A DNA stretch of 23,514 nt from a virus. The position numbers and the translations under genes were made by a program. The notes beneath the pieces were generated by a model. That model was given only the letters and a program-made list of their open reading frames with translations, was not told the origin of the DNA and searched no databases. The stretch covers positions 1 to 23,514 of IMG/VR virus record IMGVR_UViG_3300017757_000166. One strand, written 5' to 3'. Shown here piece by piece: positions 1 through 8,729 of this stretch (positions are counted from its first letter, which is position 1; each line of letters opens with the position of its first letter).

Positions 1-1361
1 AATCTAATACCTTGTTGATCTACATTTAGATTACTTTGTTGTGTAAAATTTACAATATTATCTTCAGTTAATTCACTACCTGAATAAAAAAACAAAGTAT
101 TACTGTTTAGGGGTTCTCCATATCCTCCAGAAGCAAATTGATAATTAAATGATTTTAATAACCAACCTTTATTCATTTTACAATGATATTCATTATTTAA
201 TTGTGAGGGTACACTATCATCTAATATTTTTATATTAAATTTTCCTCCTGTGGGGAAATCATCAGTAACAGATCTATTATAAGAATCAAAGCTAGATTGT
301 AAAGGTACACTACTACCATCTGTGTCTTTATCTCTAATAGATATAGTTTGGGTAGATTTATCTATATTAAATATTTTTTGAATACTAATATATGAATGTC
401 CCTTTACTTTTGCATATTGAGGATCTTCTGTACCTCCTATTACTGTAGTAGCGTAATATAAAGCTGTACTTCTATTAGATAAAATTGAACTTTGTCCAAA
501 TCCTGTTACATCACCTGGCCAAGTAATATTAGTACCTATTGAAAAATTTATACCTATTATACCTGTTTCTATAGGTAAAGCTTGAGATATTTCGGGATTT
601 GTAAATACATTGGTTTCTTTAGCTTTTAATTTACATCCTTCATATCTAGGATTAGCCCATCCTTTTGTACTTAAAACTGAATCATTAAATTCAACACTAA
701 AATCTCTTAAATCTACTTCTTCATGAATAGAAATTTCTGCAATGTCTATAAAATCAGGGGTTAAGTTTTGACCAAAACCTCCTGGATCTGTAAATTTAAG
801 TATTATATATTGATTAGTACCATAAACTTCAGTTAAGGGTATTTCTATTTGACTTAATCCTGAAGTAGTAGTACCTCCTTCATCTGTTTCTATAACTGTA
901 GAAAAAAGATTGTATTGAAATGAGTCTAAAGGTGTTATTGCATCTGCAAATATATCACTTGCTTCTACCTGAGTTCCTGCTTCTATTAAACTATTAGCTA
1001 AATATAATCTAAAATCTGCTACATTAGTAGTGTCTTTAAAAGTTACTCTTACTCTTCTTAATTTACGTTTTTTTCCTGTATTAATGATTAATTGGGCACC
1101 ACTAAGACCATCATTTAAACTAATAAATTCAGTATTTTGAAATGTAGTTGCAGCATTTGCATCAAATCTACAAGAAGTACTAAATTTATCATCAAAAGCA
1201 AAAGATAATTTATTAGTAACTCCCTCAGCATTATTACCATCTACTAAAAGTTTAGTTATATTTAAGTTAGCAGAAGGATCACTAGGGGGGTTAAGAGCAA
1301 GATTATTATGATCTATTCTAGTAGTAAATAAACGGATTTTTCTAATTACAGGTGCTGGCAT
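1..1361 (-). CDS. Partial beta-rich phage structural protein (3' end outside window)
   Basis: An open frame of 453 codons starts at the ATG at 1359-1361 (MPAPVIRKIRLF...) and runs without a stop off the left edge, so the C-terminus is missing. The start is 4 bases after the stop of the 1411-aa gene, as expected for the next member of the same late operon. Visible features are many alternating hydrophobic/polar strands and few helices. Residues about 70-120 (FISLNDG... then a KKRKLRRVRVTF strand) and a later strand pair ending near AEISIHEEVDL resemble a galactose-binding/discoidin-like sandwich, but I cannot confirm that fold. A STKGWANPRYEG segment looks like a linker seen in tail-associated proteins. 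Its position after the wedge genes and its beta-rich composition suggest a baseplate-periphery or fibre protein. The exact function is unknown. Confidence 0.8.
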   Translation of the reverse strand, partial: MPAPVIRKIRLFTTRIDHNNLALNPPSDPSANLNITKLLVDGNNAEGVTNKLSFAFDDKFSTSCRFDANAATTFQNTEFISLNDGLSGAQLIINTGKKRKLRRVRVTFKDTTNVADFRLYLANSLIEAGTQVEASDIFADAITPLDSFQYNLFSTVIETDEGGTTTSGLSQIEIPLTEVYGTNQYIILKFTDPGGFGQNLTPDFIDIAEISIHEEVDLRDFSVEFNDSVLSTKGWANPRYEGCKLKAKETNVFTNPEISQALPIETGIIGINFSIGTNITWPGDVTGFGQSSILSNRSTALYYATTVIGGTEDPQYAKVKGHSYISIQKIFNIDKSTQTISIRDKDTDGSSVPLQSSFDSYNRSVTDDFPTGGKFNIKILDDSVPSQLNNEYHCKMNKGWLLKSFNYQFASGGYGEPLNSNTLFFYSGSELTEDNIVNFTQQSNLNVDQQGIR

Positions 1362-1365
1362 AACT

Positions 1366-4300
1366 TTATATTATAATATCATTTATGTTACCTATTCCTA
1401 GGTTACGATAATACTTATTAGACTTTCTTGCATTCATGACATTTCCTAATAAAACATCTGATTTTCTTTTTATATATTTAGAATTACTAACATGTAATAC
1501 GGTAGCACTACCTCCAGGAGCTGATGTTTCAGGTCCAAAAGGTTTTATAGGTGCTTGAGAGACATCAGGATCTCCTTTAAAATTTTGAAGAATATCAAGA
1601 GTAACGTTAGTACCTTGCACTAATCTTCTTCCTTTACTATCTAAATAAGCTGAACTTGATCCAAAATGTTTAAAATTATTTGAAGTAACAATTTGTTCAA
1701 TATGAGGATTAGATCCAGATCTTGTTTTTGTTTGTCCTCCTCCCATAGAACCTGTTATAGATTGACGCATATCAAGAATTCTATCATTTAAAGTAAGAGA
1801 AAACTCAAATTTTTGATGTAATCCTGGAGTCATTGTTTGTCCATCAGATCTATGAGGAAATCCTTTTCTTGGTATTTTATGTCTTTCTAAATAATGTGGT
1901 TCTATTAAAACTCCCGTTTTTAAATTTGCTTTAGCAGGTACAAACTGTTCTATTAATTTAAATAAAGTATGATCTATATTTTGTACTGTTTTAATGTAAT
2001 CTCCAAAGTTATATCTTCGTTCAACTTTTTTAAAATATAAATCTTTTATTGTTTTTAAATCTTTATAAATTGAAGCTGTTTGAGCTGAAGGTAAAGGATT
2101 ACCTATAAAATCATCTAATCTAAAACTTCCTAAAGTATAAAGTATGTCTTCATTAATTTCTGTAGTAGGAGAAAAATATACTCCTAAATCTTCATAATCT
2201 AAAGGTTGTCTATCTAAAGTTGAGGTTTCTAATCTTGTATTGTGAGTTAAAAAATTTAAATGATCATCTATACTATTTTCATCTATTCTAACTTTTTCAC
2301 TTGTCATAGAAGATCCTACAGTGTCAGGAGTGGGTAAATGGTGTGTTTCTACTACTTCTTCCCATATAGGATTAGGTAATGATGAAGGTACAAAATCGTC
2401 ACCTCCTGCAAAGCTTGTAGGGGCATTAGTAGGATCAATAGCAAAAAGATTAATATAAAATAAAGTTTCAGCACTATTACCACCAGGAAAATTATATATA
2501 ATATTAGTTTCACCTGAAGTACCTGTTTGTGTTTGAGTCATAGTAAGTGACCCATCTGAATTAACTACACAATTTATTTCTCCATTATGTCCATTAGGTC
2601 CATTTACAGCATTACAAAATCTTGCTGAATTACCCTCTACTCCTTCAGTAATACCAAAATTATTTGTTCCAAACATTGTTTGAGGTATATCATCTATTGA
2701 GTTTTGTGCTATTTCTCCTTCTGTATATTGACTATCAGTTATAATGTTAGTATTAAAAGGAGCATAGTTAATAGAAGTTCCTTGTGCTGATGTAAGTGTA
2801 ATATAACTAGAAAATAGTAATTGTGTAATTACACCCGTATTAAAAAAAGTAGGAAAAGTAGCTGTAGCTGCAAGAGATTTATAAGATAGGTAAGTTGTAG
2901 CTATATTAGGGTGATAACTACCACTGTCTCTTTTATCATTACTTCCTAAAGGTAATCTTAAAACTATATTATCATAAGAAGAAGACATCGTATTACCTGA
3001 ATACATAAAAGGTTCTAAAGCATGTTTTGTTAAAGTATCATGGTTTAAAGCTTCTCCAAAATGATATCTTACTTCCTGAAGAGATCCTGAGTATCTTAAT
3101 GTATGTAAACTGTCATAAGCTGGATCTCCACTAGTAGGCATTCCCCCAAAATAAGCATATCTAGCTCCTCCTTCAGTACCTGTAGTAGATCCATCTAATA
3201 AATTACCACTAGAAGATACCATACCAAAAGATACAGATCTAGTAACTTCTGATACATCAACACTACCTGAAAAAGTAAATACATTACCTAAAAAGTTAGA
3301 TTGATAAGCACCAAAAGTTATTGTATGTTTATCATTTTCAGGGTTTGTTGAAGAAACATCTCCATTAGCTTTAATAAATACATTCCAAAAGTCTCCATTA
3401 AATATAGGAAATGTAGCTGTTGAAGCTGTTACATTATTATTTAAATATAAATCTATTTTACCAAAATTTAAACGATCAGCTGAAGCTGATACATCATTTC
3501 CTGTATGAGGATTTAATACTAATACAGGATCTAAATTTGTATTAGAACTAGATAAATTAAATAAATGAAATTGTTCATTGTCTACTCTTTTAGGTTTAAT
3601 TCTAAATTCTACAGTTTTAGGTGATCTATTTAAAGTATCTGTTAGAGAAGAAGACCATCTTGTTTTTACAAAATATTGATTTACCCCAGTAATTCCTTTT
3701 AAAGCTAATCCTGATTTTTCATATCTAAATGTTTTATAACCTGGGTTTATTCTTGTTGCATCATTATCTACTACAGATCCTCCGTATTCTTTTACGTTTA
3801 AAATAGTTGAAGGAACACCATAACAACTCATTAAGGCTCTTAAACCACGTTCTGTTCCTTTTGTTTTTACAAGATAAGGAGCATTATGGTATATTCTTTT
3901 CCATATTTCTTTAGTTATATCTCCTTTAGGAATAGATCCATCATTAGAAGCAGTAACTAAAGTTTCAGATGCAGAAACAGCAAGTCCTACACCATTAACA
4001 ATTCCTGAACTTGAAGGATGTCCTGAACTATAATTATAAAAATGATCTGTATCATAAAATTTACTGCCTGAAGTTCCTTCTCCTAGTATGTATTCTGTTA
4101 GTTTTGAGTTTTCAAATTGATCAAATGTTTCAAGACCTAAACTTTTTAATTGATGGTAAACTAATTCTTTAGATATTCCTCCTATATGTCTAGAATCATT
4201 TGCTTCAGTTATATGTTTTATATAAGTCCATATATGGTCAAAATGTTGCCCAAACATATTTATTATTCCTAAATAATAGTTATTATCAGGGTTATCTGAT

Positions 4301-5601
4301 ATATGTAAGGGTATAGTTTTAGTTAAAGAATAAGGATTTTGTCTATCAAATAAAGAAGCAGATAATAATTGACCTCCATAATAAGTATTATCACTATTTT
4401 CATTACCTAACCAAGTTAAAGCTTCAGAAGAAGATACAGAATATAATATATTAGAAGTAGAATCTTGTTTGGGCCATACAAAAGGATTAGATCCCGTTGT
4501 ATAATATAAAAACTTTTCATATCCATCAAGTCCTTGTAATATTTTAAGTTTTTTATCTTCTGTTTCTGCTTTTCCATCAAAAACACTTAAAGTTCCTTGT
4601 TCTATTTGACTTATATCTCTATTATAAGATTCTATTAATTTAAGTTTATATTCAAAATTTCTTAAACGTTCATGAGCACTACCAAAATGTATAAAATTAT
4701 CAAAATGATAAGTTTCTTCTAAATTTTCTCCTTTAAAACTTTCAGATACTGGTCTTATATAATCATATTGAATATCTGGTATTTCTTTATCTTCTAAACG
4801 ACTTAATAGATGTTGATAAGAAGAAGTAAGTTCATATTTTAATATTTCATCATATGTTTTATATTCAGAAGGAATACTATTTTGTTGTCTTACATCTATT
4901 TGATAATTAGGACCCCTAAGAGAAGTTGAAGAATCTACTTCTTGAAAAGTTCCTAAATCTATAGGTATTACTATAGGTTCTACTATTGATTCTACAATAG
5001 AAAAATTTCGAGAACTATTTATATCACTACGTAAAGGTTGATTTAATTTAATAAAAATTTCGTGTGTTTCCGGATTTTTATTCAATAAAATATTTATTCC
5101 TCTAACTAATTGATCATTTCCAAAATTTAATGTAAATTCTTGAAAATAAGCAGATGTTTCTATTTCTGAAATAAGGCTACTAATAGCAGGATCAAGAGTT
5201 GCATTTTGAATATTAGGAGTTATAACTCTAAGTTCAGTTTTTGTAGTTGATATTTCTTTAATAGAAAAAGGTTTTAAACCCGTTTGACCAGCTCCATAAC
5301 TTGAAAATGCTTTTTCTTTAAAAACATTTAACTTTATAACATATTGACCTGTAGTAAAAGATCTATCTTTTAAAATTTGAATAGGATTTATAGCTATTTC
5401 ATTAGAAATTTCTCCTTCAGTAGGTAAGGTAAAATCTGCAAAATTATATTCAGTAAAAAGAAGTTCTTGGTTTTGACTATAAATGTGAAGTTCTATAAAA
5501 TCTTCAGATTGACCAAAAGATCTTTGTATGTCTTTAGAATCTACTAAATTTGAAGGAATGTTTAATCCAGGTACATTTAATATTTGATAATTTTCTGCCA
5601 T
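1366..5601 (-). CDS. Giant baseplate/tail protein with P2 gpI (T4 gp7)-like motif and LamG-like domain
   Basis: This 1411-residue protein is the longest in the window. Residues about 449-490 (MFGQHFDHIWTYIKHIT...) lead into about 563-608, where W-x-R-I-x-x-N-x-P-Y-L and KTKGTERGLRAL...YGVP...EYGG resemble the GT-x-x-alpha-R-x-L...G core of P2 gpI-type tail proteins, the counterpart of T4 gp7 in contractile baseplates. Residues about 640-855 look like a concanavalin/LamG-type jelly roll: FRIKPK strand, FWNVFIKA strand, and a closing SLQEVRYHFGEAL element. The C-terminal third has a helical segment (KTIKDLYFKKVERRYNFGDY) and LKTGVLIEPHYLERH. It follows the paralogous 267/760-aa pair and precedes the left-edge gene. 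I infer a wedge protein fused to a carbohydrate-binding-type domain. It could instead be a wedge-attached fibre. No signal peptide or membrane segment is seen. Confidence 0.75.
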   Translation of the reverse strand: MAENYQILNVPGLNIPSNLVDSKDIQRSFGQSEDFIELHIYSQNQELLFTEYNFADFTLPTEGEISNEIAINPIQILKDRSFTTGQYVIKLNVFKEKAFSSYGAGQTGLKPFSIKEISTTKTELRVITPNIQNATLDPAISSLISEIETSAYFQEFTLNFGNDQLVRGINILLNKNPETHEIFIKLNQPLRSDINSSRNFSIVESIVEPIVIPIDLGTFQEVDSSTSLRGPNYQIDVRQQNSIPSEYKTYDEILKYELTSSYQHLLSRLEDKEIPDIQYDYIRPVSESFKGENLEETYHFDNFIHFGSAHERLRNFEYKLKLIESYNRDISQIEQGTLSVFDGKAETEDKKLKILQGLDGYEKFLYYTTGSNPFVWPKQDSTSNILYSVSSSEALTWLGNENSDNTYYGGQLLSASLFDRQNPYSLTKTIPLHISDNPDNNYYLGIINMFGQHFDHIWTYIKHITEANDSRHIGGISKELVYHQLKSLGLETFDQFENSKLTEYILGEGTSGSKFYDTDHFYNYSSGHPSSSGIVNGVGLAVSASETLVTASNDGSIPKGDITKEIWKRIYHNAPYLVKTKGTERGLRALMSCYGVPSTILNVKEYGGSVVDNDATRINPGYKTFRYEKSGLALKGITGVNQYFVKTRWSSSLTDTLNRSPKTVEFRIKPKRVDNEQFHLFNLSSSNTNLDPVLVLNPHTGNDVSASADRLNFGKIDLYLNNNVTASTATFPIFNGDFWNVFIKANGDVSSTNPENDKHTITFGAYQSNFLGNVFTFSGSVDVSEVTRSVSFGMVSSSGNLLDGSTTGTEGGARYAYFGGMPTSGDPAYDSLHTLRYSGSLQEVRYHFGEALNHDTLTKHALEPFMYSGNTMSSSYDNIVLRLPLGSNDKRDSGSYHPNIATTYLSYKSLAATATFPTFFNTGVITQLLFSSYITLTSAQGTSINYAPFNTNIITDSQYTEGEIAQNSIDDIPQTMFGTNNFGITEGVEGNSARFCNAVNGPNGHNGEINCVVNSDGSLTMTQTQTGTSGETNIIYNFPGGNSAETLFYINLFAIDPTNAPTSFAGGDDFVPSSLPNPIWEEVVETHHLPTPDTVGSSMTSEKVRIDENSIDDHLNFLTHNTRLETSTLDRQPLDYEDLGVYFSPTTEINEDILYTLGSFRLDDFIGNPLPSAQTASIYKDLKTIKDLYFKKVERRYNFGDYIKTVQNIDHTLFKLIEQFVPAKANLKTGVLIEPHYLERHKIPRKGFPHRSDGQTMTPGLHQKFEFSLTLNDRILDMRQSITGSMGGGQTKTRSGSNPHIEQIVTSNNFKHFGSSSAYLDSKGRRLVQGTNVTLDILQNFKGDPDVSQAPIKPFGPETSAPGGSATVLHVSNSKYIKRKSDVLLGNVMNARKSNKYYRNLGIGNINDIII

Positions 5602-5603
5602 TG

Positions 5604-5618
5604 TTATTTATAAATATA
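5604..5618 (-). promoter_or_regulatory. Candidate late promoter box (TATATTTATAAATAA)
   Basis: The 31-base gap before the 1411-aa gene contains TATATTTATAAATAA on the minus strand, including the exact T4 late consensus TATAAATA at 5605-5612. Close relatives lie in the gaps at 13045-13059 and 16926-16940. Here the box is only three bases from the ATG, so a transcript started from it would be leaderless or would start inside the gene. The same bases may therefore simply be an A/T-rich translation-initiation region. This is a sequence resemblance only. Confidence 0.3.
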
Positions 5619-5632
5619 ACATAGATATGTTT

Positions 5633-6436
5633 TTAATAATTAGTAATTCTATCTGATGTTGAAAGTTCACTTAAAGTATTTGTAATAGTTGTATTAGTAG
5701 AAGGAGAACCATAAGTATTAATTAAATAATTTAAACTTAAATCAAGACCAAATGAATTTACATCAAGGGTACTTGCTTCTAAATCTGTTGGATTATTTAT
5801 AGGAGGTCCTTCAGGTATTAAATTTAAAGCTGTTTGAGATATAGGAATAGCAAAATAAGTAGGATTTTCAAAATTAGAATTTAACCCATTTTGAATTCTT
5901 ATATTTTCTAATATATCATTATTCGCAATAAATCTCTTTCTATATGATTGTATATAATAAAATTCATTTAAAAGAAAATTTCCATTTAATGTATCTTTTC
6001 TTTGAAGTACTGAAAAATTTCTTATTATAGAATGTTCCTCTACAATTGAAAGCTTACTTTCTAGTGCAGATTTTATTTGAGCATATAAATTATTTATATC
6101 TTTACTTCGAGGGTGTATAAATTCTCCTATATATTCTATACCTCTTTCAACTATATGTTCATGTGAATTCATACCCTTAATAGGTATATCATAAAATAAA
6201 CTTTTATATAATTCAAAAAAAGTTTTTATTTTAAAATCTTTTAATGATAATTCAGTAAATTCTGTATTTAAGTATTCTTTAGTTTTTTTATGACCATAAA
6301 TAGTTTTTTTTAAATTTATACTATCTAATGTTTCAGGAGCAGAAGTATCTACAAATTCAGATGAATTAAAATCTTTAGGGGTTTGAGAACCCCTAGCAGG
6401 TAAAAAGTTTTCTAAATTTCCGTATCCGTTAGACAT
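5633..6436 (-). CDS. Structural protein, short paralogue of the preceding 760-aa protein
   Basis: A 267-residue protein of unknown function. Its N-terminus (MSNGYGNLENF) and residues about 42-155 match the neighbouring 760-aa protein. Shared features in the same order are an LKK basic stretch, L-N-x-x-F-x-E-L, an I-K-x-x-F-x-x-Y-x-x-L-F-Y-x-I helix, an H-x-x-I...E-F-I helix, a Glu-rich helix and N-G-x-x-L-L. The two genes are adjacent and clearly arose by duplication, with this one lacking the large C-terminal extension. Its own C-terminus is Asn/Thr/Ser-rich. It lies 10 bases after the 760-aa gene and 31 bases before the 1411-aa gene, inside the baseplate cluster. I infer a virion protein that may bind the same site as its paralogue. 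No enzymatic motif is visible. Confidence 0.75.
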   Translation of the reverse strand: MSNGYGNLENFLPARGSQTPKDFNSSEFVDTSAPETLDSINLKKTIYGHKKTKEYLNTEFTELSLKDFKIKTFFELYKSLFYDIPIKGMNSHEHIVERGIEYIGEFIHPRSKDINNLYAQIKSALESKLSIVEEHSIIRNFSVLQRKDTLNGNFLLNEFYYIQSYRKRFIANNDILENIRIQNGLNSNFENPTYFAIPISQTALNLIPEGPPINNPTDLEASTLDVNSFGLDLSLNYLINTYGSPSTNTTITNTLSELSTSDRITNY

Positions 6437-6446
6437 AATTTATTTT

Positions 6447-8729
6447 TTAATGTGATCCATGGCTAGGTGCAGTAAAGAAGTTAGGTCTACTTATAATCAT
6501 ATCATATGGGTTACCATGAGTACTTGAATGATCTTTTAAATAAACTCTACACAATCCTGGAAATACACATTTAGCATAATTACTATTTCCCGATAATACT
6601 GGACTCCCATTCATAACTGATTCATAAGAATTTCTTGTTTTACGCCAAAAACCACTACCTATATTAAACATAAAAGCAACTTTTTGACTAACTAATAATT
6701 TTTTACTAGTAGAAGCATTGGATTTTGCAGCAAGAGGATAAAATGATACTAAATCAGTATCTTGGTTAGTACCTCCAATATTTTGTCCTATTATATAATA
6801 TAAATCTCTTAATTCAAAAATAGGAGCTCCATAAATATGACCTGCATGTATTTTTCTATCTCCACCAAAAAAGTTATTCATATCATAATAACCATTATAT
6901 ATGCTATTTAAACTAGCATCTCCTATACCTGATTGAAGACCACTTCCATTTAAAGCAAAATCTGTAACAGTACGTGATGGTTTATAATAACTGCTTTCAC
7001 TATTATCTAATATTTTTTCTACAAATTCAGGTTCTCTTGCTTTTATATTTTCATAAGAGTAAGGATCGTTTGAACTTAAAGAATCAATAGGGCCAAAACT
7101 ATCATTATATCCCATATTTGTTACAATAAAATTATCACTTGATGGGTAAGGTATATATTTACCTCCTTCTCCTCCTGTAATCATTCTTACTTTACTACTA
7201 TTACCCCCTTGCGGACTATCAAATCCTTTACTTCCTCCATCTAACCAATTACCTATAGCTGTAAAATTGCTATATTTATAGGTTTTTGCTATTCCTGTAG
7301 GTACATTATAATAAAATACAGCAAAATTTGATTCAGTTCCATCAGCACCATAATTAGGAATTAAAACATCTATTGAATGTATTTCATCTGTATTTCCATC
7401 ATTATTTAAGTCTCCACCATAAAGGTATTCGGTTCCATAAGATGAATTTAGAGGAATATATTCACCATTTATTGTATCAGAATATCTTATTTCTCTTGCA
7501 AACCCTAATATATAAACTCCTTCATTTATACCTGAAATTCCAGGTTCCATCATTTCAACTTGGCCTGTTCCTTCATTTATAACAGAAGTATTTTGATTAC
7601 TAAAAGCAGCAGGGACAGATTCATATTCAGATCCTGCTATTTGGGTTCTATGTATTATTTTTTCAGATCTAGTACCTGGAGGTAATATTAATGTTTGTTG
7701 TTGAGAACTTAAATCATAATATACTATTTTACAATCACCATTACTATTACCATTCTGTAATTGACCCCCACTAAAAACATGATTTAAATTTATAGCATTG
7801 TCAGGATCTGATGCTCCTCCTGCACATAAACAAATAAATTGAGATTCTCTATAATCAAAAAGATCAGTTATTTCTACTGTATCATCACCTAATAAACTAT
7901 CTGCTGTTCTATCTATATTAATAAGATCAATATCATTATCAACATTAAGACCTGATATGATACTACTTAGTTCTATTTCAGGAAGAACTTGTTGAATAGT
8001 ATCATTACTAATATTTTGGTTAAATCCTAATGCTTTTTTTATAGTTATATAGGTATCTAAATTAGTTATAGATCTTTTTTTTCCTTTTACCATTATATAA
8101 ACAGGCAAACCATTATTGTTAGTAGCAATTCCTCTTAATAAACTACCATTTGGATAAATAGCATTTTGGTTATTAATTGCAATTTCTTTTTCAAATATTT
8201 CTGCATTTATTTGTTCTATAGCTTGGATTAGTTTTTCAGTTTCTTCATCACAACTTACTTCAGATTCATAATTTGTAGGTAAACAATAATCAACAAAGTT
8301 ATTAATAAATTCTTTACTATCTTTAATTAATTCATAATGAGTTTCTTTATTAGGAGCTTTTAATTTTTCTATTTTATAAAATAAATCATTATATATAGTA
8401 AATAGTTTTTTAATATCTATCTCCCTATCTACTGTAATTAGTTCTTTAAAATCTCTATTTAATCCTTTTTTAGCAGCTTTATTACTAACTACTCTTTTTT
8501 TTAAGGGTATAGTTTTTTGGTTTTTAAGATAATAAAAAGTTTCATTTACATTACTATTTAGTAAAATTGAAGTTTCTTCAAGTATTTCATTACTAACATC
8601 CTCAGTATTTGTAGTAGTATTATTATTGGTACCAGTACCTGTACTTATGGGGGTAGGTCTTGAAACATCAGGGTTTGTTGATGCTTCTTCCATATTATTA
8701 TTTAAATTTGAAGAATATCCATTTGCCAT
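6447..8729 (-). CDS. Structural protein with paralogous N-terminal domain and large C-terminal extension
   Basis: This 760-residue protein starts MANGYSSNLNNN, followed by a Ser/Thr/Asn-rich linker to about residue 45. Residues about 76-199 are the helical domain shared with the 267-aa neighbour. Residues 200-300 contain VYIMVKGKKRSI and an acidic stretch. From about 300 it becomes beta/Gly-rich, with CLCAGG at about 300 and an EF-hand- or FG-GAP-like acidic loop DLNNDGNTDE at 440-449 that could bind calcium. The C-terminal 250 residues are rich in Gly, Tyr, Asn and Ser, as in receptor-facing phage proteins. The ATG overlaps the stop of the 526-aa gene by one base (TAATG). I infer an outer baseplate or fibre-attachment protein; I do not recognise a named T4 equivalent. 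Confidence 0.75.
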   Translation of the reverse strand: MANGYSSNLNNNMEEASTNPDVSRPTPISTGTGTNNNTTTNTEDVSNEILEETSILLNSNVNETFYYLKNQKTIPLKKRVVSNKAAKKGLNRDFKELITVDREIDIKKLFTIYNDLFYKIEKLKAPNKETHYELIKDSKEFINNFVDYCLPTNYESEVSCDEETEKLIQAIEQINAEIFEKEIAINNQNAIYPNGSLLRGIATNNNGLPVYIMVKGKKRSITNLDTYITIKKALGFNQNISNDTIQQVLPEIELSSIISGLNVDNDIDLINIDRTADSLLGDDTVEITDLFDYRESQFICLCAGGASDPDNAINLNHVFSGGQLQNGNSNGDCKIVYYDLSSQQQTLILPPGTRSEKIIHRTQIAGSEYESVPAAFSNQNTSVINEGTGQVEMMEPGISGINEGVYILGFAREIRYSDTINGEYIPLNSSYGTEYLYGGDLNNDGNTDEIHSIDVLIPNYGADGTESNFAVFYYNVPTGIAKTYKYSNFTAIGNWLDGGSKGFDSPQGGNSSKVRMITGGEGGKYIPYPSSDNFIVTNMGYNDSFGPIDSLSSNDPYSYENIKAREPEFVEKILDNSESSYYKPSRTVTDFALNGSGLQSGIGDASLNSIYNGYYDMNNFFGGDRKIHAGHIYGAPIFELRDLYYIIGQNIGGTNQDTDLVSFYPLAAKSNASTSKKLLVSQKVAFMFNIGSGFWRKTRNSYESVMNGSPVLSGNSNYAKCVFPGLCRVYLKDHSSTHGNPYDMIISRPNFFTAPSHGSH

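Noticed and set aside
5613-5632. Hairpin AACAT-ATCT-ATGTT after the 267-aa gene
   Set aside because: Only five base pairs with one G-C-type pair and no T run; it overlaps the promoter-like box and is expected by chance.
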